Source: Verrucomicrobiota bacterium (GTDB lineage: Bacteria; Verrucomicrobiota; Verrucomicrobiia; Verrucomicrobiales; DEV007). From it: DNA of 5,132 bases. Position 1 is the first letter of the stretch. Each line of letters opens with the position of its first letter. The stretch covers positions 906-6,037 of the forward strand of contig JAADHD010000218.1 in the NCBI GenBank assembly GCA_013152075.1, given 5' to 3'. This document shows positions 1 to 4,749 of the stretch, piece by piece. Below the pieces are notes generated by a model, which saw only the letters and a program-made list of their open reading frames with translations, was not told the DNA's origin and did not search any database. A program made the translations under genes and the position numbers.

Positions 1-36
1 ACGGCTAAAACAGCTGACACGGCTAAAACAGCTGAC
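1..36 (+). repeat. 18-base tandem repeat, two copies visible
   Basis: Two identical 18-base units lie head to tail (1-18, 19-36). Each is itself two related 9-base halves, ACGGCTAAA and ACAGCTGAC. The array runs off the left edge, so the true copy number is unknown. It is in frame with the stop at 40-42, so a change in copy number would lengthen or shorten the protein by six residues without a frameshift. Confidence 0.8.
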
Positions 37-42
37 AAATAG
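1..42 (+). CDS. 3' end of an unidentified gene with a TAKTAD-repeat tail (partial)
   Basis: An open frame enters from the left edge and stops at TAG 40-42. Its last 13 residues read TAKTADTAKTADK, written by two perfect 18-base copies (1-18 and 19-36) that each split into two similar 9-base units coding T-A-K and T-A-D. The perfect six-residue periodicity followed by an in-frame stop supports a real coding end rather than chance. Alanine- and lysine-rich low-complexity tails occur on histone H1-like DNA-binding proteins, secreted proteins and others, so the product cannot be named from this fragment. The terminator at 132-172 probably ends its transcript. Confidence 0.6.
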   Translation, partial: TAKTADTAKTADK

Positions 43-131
43 GTCCTTTAGGAATATTTTTCCTGACTGAGTCTGGATGGGTTTCTTTGGAACATTCATC
101 TGGACGAAATCGGGAATCGGATTAATATCAT

Positions 132-172
132 CGGTGTGCGGGCTCTAAATGAGCTGGCGCACCGTTTTTTTT
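132..172 (+). terminator. Intrinsic terminator
   Basis: A 14-position stem (132-145 with 151-164) pairs throughout except for one G-G mismatch and two G-T wobbles. It closes on the five-base loop TAAAT and is followed directly by eight T residues (165-172). This is a textbook rho-independent terminator on the plus strand. It most likely ends transcription of the gene stopping at 42 and insulates nuoA, whose start lies 54 bases further on. The stop codon of a 23-codon reading frame (77-148) falls in its loop. Confidence 0.85.
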
Positions 173-226
173 GGATTTTTTGATTAAAAATACGCTTTTC
201 GGGTAAATTTTATATTTTCTGATATT

Positions 227-610
227 ATGACTGACAATTACGAGGCGGTATTATTACAATTTCTGCTGGCGGCGGGATTTGCCGGAGTGACTCTATTGCT
301 TTCAGTCGCTCTCGGACAACGGGCGACGCGCAATAAAATCAAGGATAGCGCCTATGAGTGCGGCATGTTGCCAGTGGGGGATGGGCAGTCTCGTTTCAGC
401 GTGAAATTTTATCTGGTGGCCATGTTGTTCGTATTATTCGACATCGAAGTGGTCTTTTTCTACCCTTGGGCGGTGGTATTTCGCGATTTGATGGAGAGCG
501 CGGAGACGATGATGTTTTTCTGGAGCATGCTGAGTTTTGCCGGCATTCTCTTTGTGGCTTACTTATATGCCCTGAAAAAAGGTGCCCTCGATTGGAAGCC
601 TCGCCATTGA
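227..610 (+). CDS. nuoA: NADH-quinone oxidoreductase subunit A (complex I, NuoA/ND3 family)
   Basis: This is a small membrane subunit of respiratory complex I, which transfers electrons from NADH to quinone and pumps protons across the inner membrane. The 127-residue product has the family layout: three hydrophobic helices at about 8-30, 60-82 and 94-116, and a loop carrying Y43-E44-C45-G46. Next come the signature RFSVKFYLVA (56-65) and F71-D72-I73-E74, whose acidic residues lie in helix 2. Cys45 matches the loop cysteine of ND3 tied to the active/deactive switch in mitochondria. Length is normal. The ATG at 227 has no Shine-Dalgarno site, but the first helix begins right after it, so it is the natural start. 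Oddly, nuoB does not follow; a convergent aminotransferase begins 24 bases downstream. Subunit identity is near certain. Confidence 0.96.
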   Translation: MTDNYEAVLLQFLLAAGFAGVTLLLSVALGQRATRNKIKDSAYECGMLPVGDGQSRFSVKFYLVAMLFVLFDIEVVFFYPWAVVFRDLMESAETMMFFWSMLSFAGILFVAYLYALKKGALDWKPRH

Positions 611-634
611 CGGGAGTGGCAGTAAAGCCCCATT

Positions 635-1984
635 CTACGTATTACTGAACGCTAGGTATTCCTGAAGGCAGTTGGTGAAACTGCGCATTTCCTCCTCCGC
701 AATGTCAAAAGGCGGAACTAGAGAAAGCACATTGCCTTCTGGTGATGAAGTGAGCACAATGAATCCGTTTTTCAGGGCGTGAACCACGAATCCGGTGCCA
801 GTGGCCCGGTCTGGTTTACCGCCTACGGTTAGCAGTTCAAGTCCCAGTAAAAGTCCCCGCCCGCGGATCGCCCCCCGAGTGGGTAAATCGATTGTTTCGA
901 TCATAGATCGAAGGAGTTGCCCCCGCTCCTGGACCTGACTTGCCAGAGCGGGATTACTGTGGAGATCAAGAGAAGCCAGAGCCATGGCGCAAGCAGGCGG
1001 GTTGCCGAGGTGGGTAGTGGTGTGGATAGCTTCTCCGTCGGATTCAGGCCATGCTTGATCCATTAGCTCGGCGCTGCCTACGCAGGCAGAAAGCGGAAGG
1101 CCAGAGGCGAGGCTTTTTCCGAGACAGATTATATCCGGAATGGTGCCGGAGGCTTCACAAGCGAATAAATGACCGCAGCGGTTCAATCCCGTGAGGATTT
1201 CATCGAGAATCAACAGAGTGCCGGTATCATCGCAAATTTTTCGCAGCATCGGTAGAAAACCGGATGGGGGAACCACCTTGCCGCCGCGTCCTTGTATAGG
1301 TTCAACTAAAATGGCACCGACCTGGGAGTTCTGCAGGGTATTGCGTAATTGTAGTGAAAGGGGTTCGAGAGTGTTAAGGCATTCTGCAGAACATTCGAGG
1401 GACTGACCGCATGTGCATTGGGGGAATGGAAGGCTGTGACCGATGTCAGCCAGTTGAGGTAAAAAGGGATCCCTGAAACGTTTCATTCCGCCTGCGGCCA
1501 GACTACCATATCCAAGTCCATGATAGGCATTTTCGAAGGTGACGATGCCGGGTTTGCCAGTGGCCAGTTGTGAAGTTTTGAGCGCGCTTTCGATGGCCTC
1601 GAACCCTGTGTTACCTAGAATTATTTTTGCGGGAGCATTGTTCCAGCGTTCGAAAGTCATCTGGCTGATTTTTTCACACACGGCAACTTTGAGTTCTGTC
1701 GGGTGAACGTCTCCCATGCCATGGATCAGTTCAGTCGCCTGGGAGGTTAACGCCGTCACAACCTCAGGCGGAGAATGGCCCAAGCCGGTGACCCCGAAGG
1801 CGCTGGTGAAATCGAGATAGCGGTTTCCGTCAACATCCCAGACATTGTTTCCCTCGGCCTTTAGCCAAAAAACGGGAAAATCCTTATTCATGAAAGTCAC
1901 ATTACGACACTCATGGGCAGCAAGTCTTGCGGCTAAAGCTATGGATTTTGGTCCGGGGATTTTCGTGTGAATTTCAGGCAGCAT
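635..1984 (-). CDS. Class III PLP-dependent aminotransferase (4-aminobutyrate/ornithine aminotransferase-like)
   Basis: This is a cytosolic fold-type I enzyme that moves an amino group to a keto acid, usually 2-oxoglutarate, using pyridoxal phosphate. The 449 residues are full length. Visible landmarks are the N-terminal KIPGPKS (8-14) typical of 4-aminobutyrate transaminases, the phosphate-binding N125-T126-G127-F-E-A, the cofactor-stacking Y154-H155-G156 and E228 in VEPIQG. LDEILTG carries Asp261 for the pyridine nitrogen, GKSLASG carries the Schiff-base Lys290, and HTTTHLGNP (321-329) supplies the phosphate-contacting threonine of the partner subunit. All key residues are intact, so it should be active. 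Cys190, Cys192, Cys198 and Cys202 form a cluster. No Shine-Dalgarno site precedes the ATG at 1984, but the PGPKS motif supports this start. The substrate (GABA, ornithine, acetylornithine or another omega-amine) cannot be fixed from sequence, and no pathway partner such as a semialdehyde dehydrogenase adjoins it. Confidence 0.9.
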   Translation of the reverse strand: MLPEIHTKIPGPKSIALAARLAAHECRNVTFMNKDFPVFWLKAEGNNVWDVDGNRYLDFTSAFGVTGLGHSPPEVVTALTSQATELIHGMGDVHPTELKVAVCEKISQMTFERWNNAPAKIILGNTGFEAIESALKTSQLATGKPGIVTFENAYHGLGYGSLAAGGMKRFRDPFLPQLADIGHSLPFPQCTCGQSLECSAECLNTLEPLSLQLRNTLQNSQVGAILVEPIQGRGGKVVPPSGFLPMLRKICDDTGTLLILDEILTGLNRCGHLFACEASGTIPDIICLGKSLASGLPLSACVGSAELMDQAWPESDGEAIHTTTHLGNPPACAMALASLDLHSNPALASQVQERGQLLRSMIETIDLPTRGAIRGRGLLLGLELLTVGGKPDRATGTGFVVHALKNGFIVLTSSPEGNVLSLVPPFDIAEEEMRSFTNCLQEYLAFSNT

Positions 1985-2210
1985 GGGAACGGTTGATTGG
2001 GAACTGACGGGTCACTTCAGATCACTATCTCGGGTGGCCTATCCAGACAAGCAAGAATCGTTTTACAGCTAGGCTCATTTTTGATACGCTAATTCAATAG
2101 CAGTTCGATTTGCCTGTCGTATTGACGCCTGAAACGTTGATAATAAAGGGTAGAGAGGAATTTATAAGAGGAATGTAACAGGGGGATAAAACCAAAAAAA
2201 AGGAGGGATT
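1985..2210. other. Divergent intergenic region between the aminotransferase and the TPR/STN gene
   Basis: These 226 bases separate two genes read away from each other, so promoters in both directions should lie here. No convincing -35/-10 pair stands out on either strand. On the plus strand, TTGATA at 2137-2142 and TATAAG at 2163-2168 are individually good boxes but are 20 bases apart. The sequence is A/G-rich toward 2210 and contains two copies of AGAGGAAT (2154-2161 and 2167-2174). I see no RNA gene, long inverted repeat or terminator. Confidence 0.5.
2201..2206 (+). promoter_or_regulatory. Strong ribosome binding site for the gene at 2211
   Basis: A full AGGAGG consensus follows a run of A residues and ends four bases before ATG 2211. 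It is the strongest Shine-Dalgarno site in the window and fixes the start of the secreted TPR/STN protein. Its strength contrasts with the neighbours that have no recognisable site. Confidence 0.85.
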
Positions 2211-2867
2211 ATGGAAAAAATAACAAAATGGGCAAAAATAAAACAGCTGTCGGCATCAATGTTGGTGATCGCAGGCATGATGTCGGTCAGCCTGGCGGAG
2301 ACGACTAATTTAAAGAAAGTTTTTAACGATGCGAAGGTGGCCTATGCGGCCCAGGATTATGAAAAAGCTGCGGAAGGGTTCCGCAAAGTATTGAAATATC
2401 AGCCGGGCTATATTTACGCACGAAAGTATTTGAACCAAGCGGAGGCGAAAATAAAGAGCGGGGTGAAACCAACGGTTTCACTCGAAAGCAAATTGGCACA
2501 ATTGAAGATTAGTGTGGAATTCTCTGAGACAGATCTGGGTTCGGTGATGACCTATTTGTCTCAGAAGTCCTCCGAAATTTCCGGCGGCAAAGTGGTGGCG
2601 AATTTTATCTATAAGGGGTCTTCCGAAGATAAAACATCGAAATTGGTAACCCTAAAGCTCGGTAATGTTCCTTTAACCGAAGTGATTCGCTACGTTGGGC
2701 AATTGACAGCCACAAAATTCAAGTATGAGGAATTTGCCATCGTGGGAACTCCTAGCGCGACCATCATAAGACAGGAAGCCCAGCTGAAGGCAATTGAAGG
2801 TCAGAAGTCAGCTGAAACGGCAAAGCTTAAGTTTGATGCGCCGTCAAAAGACCCTTTCAAGAAGTGA
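2211..2867 (+). CDS. Secreted protein with TPR-like repeat and STN-like (secretin N-terminal type) domain
   Basis: The 218-residue product begins with a signal peptide: basic residues up to K11, a hydrophobic core at about 15-27, and an SLA|ET cleavage site after Ala29. Residues 33-83 form TPR-like helices, with AKVAYAAQDYEKAAEGFRKV followed by a second helix pair. Residues 94-180 resemble the STN/secretin N-domain type seen in Verrucomicrobia and Planctomycetes: KLAQLKISVEF, a helix with MTYLSQKS, then LVTLKLGNVPLTEVIRYV and a closing strand. The charged tail (186-218) is rich in Lys, Ala and Gln. No secretin channel or TonB-receptor barrel follows, so it is a stand-alone periplasmic protein, perhaps an adaptor for a secretion or envelope complex. 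It is first in a run with the SDR gene 27 bases downstream. The domain reading is by eye and the function is not known. Confidence 0.8.
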   Translation: MEKITKWAKIKQLSASMLVIAGMMSVSLAETTNLKKVFNDAKVAYAAQDYEKAAEGFRKVLKYQPGYIYARKYLNQAEAKIKSGVKPTVSLESKLAQLKISVEFSETDLGSVMTYLSQKSSEISGGKVVANFIYKGSSEDKTSKLVTLKLGNVPLTEVIRYVGQLTATKFKYEEFAIVGTPSATIIRQEAQLKAIEGQKSAETAKLKFDAPSKDPFKK

Positions 2868-2894
2868 GGGAAGTGAATATTTTGCCGGGGAACA

Positions 2895-3587
2895 TTGAGT
2901 GAAGGATCGCAGTCTTTTGTTGCCACAGTGAATTCTAAAATTGCTCTGATCACCGGAGGCGAGGGAGATTTGGCCGTCGAGTTGCAATCGCAACTCATGG
3001 CGGCGGATTACGTAGTTGTCGCTCCCAGTCATGCGGAGCTCGATGTGACATGCGCGGATGCGGTGAATGCTTTTATGAAAATGCATGGGAAAGTAGATCT
3101 GTTGATCAATAATGCAGGGGTGACTAGAGACCGTCAGTTTCATCGATTGACTGAATCGGATTGGGACGAAGTGCTGGCGACAAATGCAAAGGGTGCCTTT
3201 TTGTGTGCGAAAGCTGTGTTGCGTATGATGATGAAGCAACGATCTGGTCATATCATTAATATAGGGTCGTATTCCGCGCTGAGGCCGCCGGTGGGGCAGA
3301 GTAATTATGCAGCAGCCAAGGCGGCGTTGATTGGCATGACTCAAAGTTTAGCGGCAGAATCGGGCAGTCGGGGTGTGAGGGTCAACTGTGTGTTACCGGG
3401 TTTTATGAAAACCCGAATGACCGAAAAGTTGAGTGAGGAAACAATCGAGAAAGCCAGGCAGCAACATGTCCTAGGATGTTTTAATACCGTTCCGGACGCA
3501 GCTCGGTTCATGGTTTTTCTTGATAGCATGGATGCCGTTTCCGGTCAGGTATTTCAATTGGATAGCCGCTTGCGAGCCTGGTGTTAG
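2895..3587 (+). CDS. Short-chain dehydrogenase/reductase, FabG-like
   Basis: This is a Rossmann-fold NAD(P)(H)-dependent oxidoreductase of about 230 residues, close to 3-oxoacyl-ACP reductases. The catalytic tetrad is complete: Asn97 in TNAKG, Ser125 in NIGS, Tyr138 and Lys142 in YAAAK. NNAG (72-75) and the NCVLPGFMKTRM segment are classical. The nucleotide-binding loop is unusual: TGGEGDLA (20-27) fits the extended-SDR pattern TGxxGxxG, with Ala for the last Gly, rather than TGxxxGxG. The segment from strand 2 to ELDVT (49-53) is very short, as in RmlD-type enzymes. The C-terminus reads SGQVFQLDSR, where FabG usually has a VDGG-type ending. The start is uncertain. TTG 2895 has GGGGA four bases upstream, while GTG 2928 would give a compact MNSKIALITGG start without a Shine-Dalgarno site. 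The substrate is unknown; fabG is not assigned because no fatty-acid gene adjoins. Confidence 0.88.
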   Translation: MSEGSQSFVATVNSKIALITGGEGDLAVELQSQLMAADYVVVAPSHAELDVTCADAVNAFMKMHGKVDLLINNAGVTRDRQFHRLTESDWDEVLATNAKGAFLCAKAVLRMMMKQRSGHIINIGSYSALRPPVGQSNYAAAKAALIGMTQSLAAESGSRGVRVNCVLPGFMKTRMTEKLSEETIEKARQQHVLGCFNTVPDAARFMVFLDSMDAVSGQVFQLDSRLRAWC

Positions 3588-3637
3588 AGAGAAGATCGCA
3601 GAACGCGTGGAAATTTATGGCAACTGCAGCATTTAAG

Positions 3638-3937
3638 ATGATCAAATTACGCAATATTATAGGAACGAGCTTGGTGGTTCTATTGCCTGCCTGTACGAGT
3701 GCTCCTTCGACCGAAAGTGAAAAAAAGGGCGCTCGAATACCTCAATCTGAAATCATTAGGGCGTCTGATGAGGGGATCAGAGGGATGGCGGCGCGTGAAG
3801 TGATAAGGCGTCAGGAAAAAATACGGAGAGCGGATGCTGCGGCTCTGGAGGCCAGTAGAGCCTCGGCGGAAGGTGATCAAGAGGGTGCAATCCGCTCGTA
3901 TCGTAAGGCCTTGGATGACCTGCCCGCAGGAGATTGA
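3638..3937 (+). CDS. Small TPR-like lipoprotein
   Basis: The frame encodes a lipoprotein signal, MIKLRN then a hydrophobic stretch ending in the lipobox LPAC, with Cys19 as the lipidated residue, so it should be anchored in the envelope. The mature part has a polar Ser/Thr/Glu linker and Arg/Glu-rich helices. It ends with a pattern like one TPR hairpin (about 66-95), with ASAEGDQEGAIRSYRKALDDLP at its core. At 99 residues it is too short for a TPR array and may pair with a partner. Start choice: ATG 3638 gives a standard 18-residue signal. ATG 3617 (GGA five bases upstream) and GTG 3581 (overlapping the SDR end by seven bases) are in-frame alternatives that only lengthen the n-region. It lies 50 bases or less after the SDR gene, so co-transcription is likely. 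The function is unknown. Confidence 0.72.
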   Translation: MIKLRNIIGTSLVVLLPACTSAPSTESEKKGARIPQSEIIRASDEGIRGMAAREVIRRQEKIRRADAAALEASRASAEGDQEGAIRSYRKALDDLPAGD

Positions 3938-3943
3938 TTTTAT

Positions 3944-3952
3944 TGTTAAAAT
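3944..3952 (+). promoter_or_regulatory. Possible extended -10 promoter for rplU-rpmA
   Basis: TGTTAAAAT lies just after the lipoprotein stop: a TG dinucleotide one base before TAAAAT (3947-3952), which matches the -10 consensus at five of six positions. No good -35 box sits 16-18 bases upstream, which extended -10 promoters can tolerate. It would start transcription near 3958-3960 and give a leader of about 54 bases before rplU. This is seen by eye only; read-through from the upstream cluster is an equal possibility. Confidence 0.35.
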
Positions 3953-3973
3953 ATCACTTGCCGGATCAGTGAT
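3953..3973. repeat. Inverted repeat in the rplU leader
   Basis: ATCACT (3953-3958) and AGTGAT (3968-3973) are perfect inverted copies around the nine-base spacer TGCCGGATC. The flanking bases add an A-T and a T-G pair. It sits directly after the candidate -10 box, so it could be an operator or the base of a short leader hairpin. No T run follows, so it is not a terminator. Confidence 0.4.
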
Positions 3974-4002
3974 GTTGTGGAAGTTTTGCCGCCCTCTCAA
4001 TT

Positions 4003-4006
4003 GAGG
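4003..4006 (+). promoter_or_regulatory. Ribosome binding site that fixes the rplU start
   Basis: GAGG lies six bases before ATG 4013, an ideal spacing. It decides in favour of 4013 over the in-frame GTG at 3977, which would add 12 residues not found in L21 proteins. Confidence 0.75.
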
Positions 4007-4012
4007 ACAGCG

Positions 4013-4327
4013 ATGGCATACGCGATTTTTAAAACAGGTGGTAAACAGTATCGGGTCTCCGAAGGCGACAGCATTGATGTGGAAAACATTGAGGCTGCAG
4101 TCGGGGATAACACTTCATTTCCGGAGGTGCTGTTATTTAATGATGGAACGAACACAACCCTAGGTGATCCTTTCATCAAAGGGGCAACGGTGGAGGCTGA
4201 AGTGGTCGATCAACACCGGGATAAGAAGGTGATTGCCTTCAAGTTCAAGCGCCGCAAGGGCTTTCACAAAACCAAGGGGCATCGCAGGCATCTTACGCGT
4301 TTGGAAATTAAGAAAATTTCCGCTTAA
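4013..4327 (+). CDS. rplU: 50S ribosomal protein L21
   Basis: L21 binds 23S rRNA in the large ribosomal subunit. The product is 104 residues, the usual bacterial length, and opens with MAYAIFKTGGKQYRV, the nearly invariant L21 N-terminus. A central acidic beta region follows, with VEAEVVDQHRDKKVIAFKFK (60-79). The basic signature KRRKGFHKTKGHRRHLT (79-95) matches the family's rRNA-binding loop, and the protein ends in LEIKKISA. rpmA follows 52 bases later, the near-universal pairing. That gap contains a weak hairpin (4336-4355, seven-base stem) and no T run, so both genes are probably on one transcript. Identification is secure. Confidence 0.98.
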   Translation: MAYAIFKTGGKQYRVSEGDSIDVENIEAAVGDNTSFPEVLLFNDGTNTTLGDPFIKGATVEAEVVDQHRDKKVIAFKFKRRKGFHKTKGHRRHLTRLEIKKISA

Positions 4328-4379
4328 TTTATTTTTTCAGGCTTTTGAGTCTGAATTCTATTTATAACAATTTTTAGCA

Positions 4380-4631
4380 ATGGCTCATAAAAAAGGACAG
4401 GGAAGCATCAAAAACGGTCGCGACAGTAATGCGAAGCGCCGTGGAGTGAAAAAATTCGGAAGTGAGAGGGTGATCGCTGGAAACATCATTATTCGCCAGT
4501 GCGGCACCAAATGGCAGCCCGGTTTGAATGTTGGTCTAGGCCGTGACTACACGATCTACTCGCTGATCGATGGAGTCGTTCGTTTTGATCGCGATGGTCG
4601 CCGAGTGAATGTCGATGCGGTGTCGGCTTAG
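4380..4631 (+). CDS. rpmA: 50S ribosomal protein L27
   Basis: L27 is a large-subunit protein whose N-terminal tail reaches the peptidyl transferase centre. The 83-residue product begins MAHKKGQGS, then NGRDSNAKRRGVKKFG (12-27), the family hallmark, followed by AGNIIIRQ, GTKWQPG, NVGLGRDYTIYSLIDG and a short basic end. The N-terminus starts directly at the functional tail, so it is not the Firmicutes type that needs proteolytic trimming. Cys41 sits in RQCGTK, where many bacteria have Arg. No Shine-Dalgarno site precedes the ATG, but conservation from residue 1 fixes it. It is followed by an intrinsic terminator rather than by obg, its common neighbour. Identification is secure. Confidence 0.98.
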   Translation: MAHKKGQGSIKNGRDSNAKRRGVKKFGSERVIAGNIIIRQCGTKWQPGLNVGLGRDYTIYSLIDGVVRFDRDGRRVNVDAVSA

Positions 4632-4670
4632 ATTGTATCGCAACCTTCCGGCTTGTATGCCGATTTGATT

Positions 4671-4701
4671 TCAGCAGGTGTTCAGCCTGCTGATTTTTTT
4701 T
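4671..4701 (+). terminator. Intrinsic terminator of the rplU-rpmA unit
   Basis: A perfect eight-base stem, TCAGCAGG (4671-4678) with CCTGCTGA (4686-4693), closes on a seven-base loop and is followed by eight T residues (4694-4701). It lies 40 bases after the rpmA stop. A smaller hairpin, CGGC/GCCG at 4649-4662, precedes it. This ends the ribosomal-protein transcript and implies that trmL needs its own promoter or relies on read-through. Confidence 0.9.
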
Positions 4702-4749
4702 GCTATCACATATTCTTGCGAACGTGAGGATGGTGTGAAATTATAAAGC

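Noticed and set aside
180..209. Possible nuoA promoter TTGATT (180-185), 18-base spacer, TAAATT (204-209)
   Set aside because: The -10 box matches only four of six consensus positions in a very T/A-rich stretch where such matches are expected by chance. A nuoA promoter should exist here but cannot be placed.
611..634. Bidirectional terminator between the convergent nuoA and aminotransferase genes
   Set aside because: The 24 bases contain no inverted repeat with a T or A run.
358..648. Plus-strand frame of 96 codons overlapping nuoA
   Set aside because: It reads nuoA out of frame; nuoA conservation explains the sequence.
2874..2895. Frameshift or missing N-terminus of the SDR because no ATG start is present
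   Set aside because: The frame is open from 2877 with TTG at 2895 and GTG at 2928 ahead of the Rossmann strand, so a full-length protein is encoded from a non-ATG start.
2844..3344. Long open frame on the minus strand (about 166 codons)
   Set aside because: It lies antisense to the SDR gene, whose catalytic motifs are all intact. Its translation has the His/Arg-rich, low-order look of a shadow frame and no recognisable motif.
4336..4355. Hairpin between rplU and rpmA as a terminator
   Set aside because: The seven-base stem has a wobble and is followed by mixed sequence rather than a T run; the T run lies before it. At most it is a weak processing or pausing structure.
4716..4747. Possible trmL promoter TTGCGA with TATAAA
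   Set aside because: The spacing is 20 bases, and transcription would begin at or after the trmL start codon.
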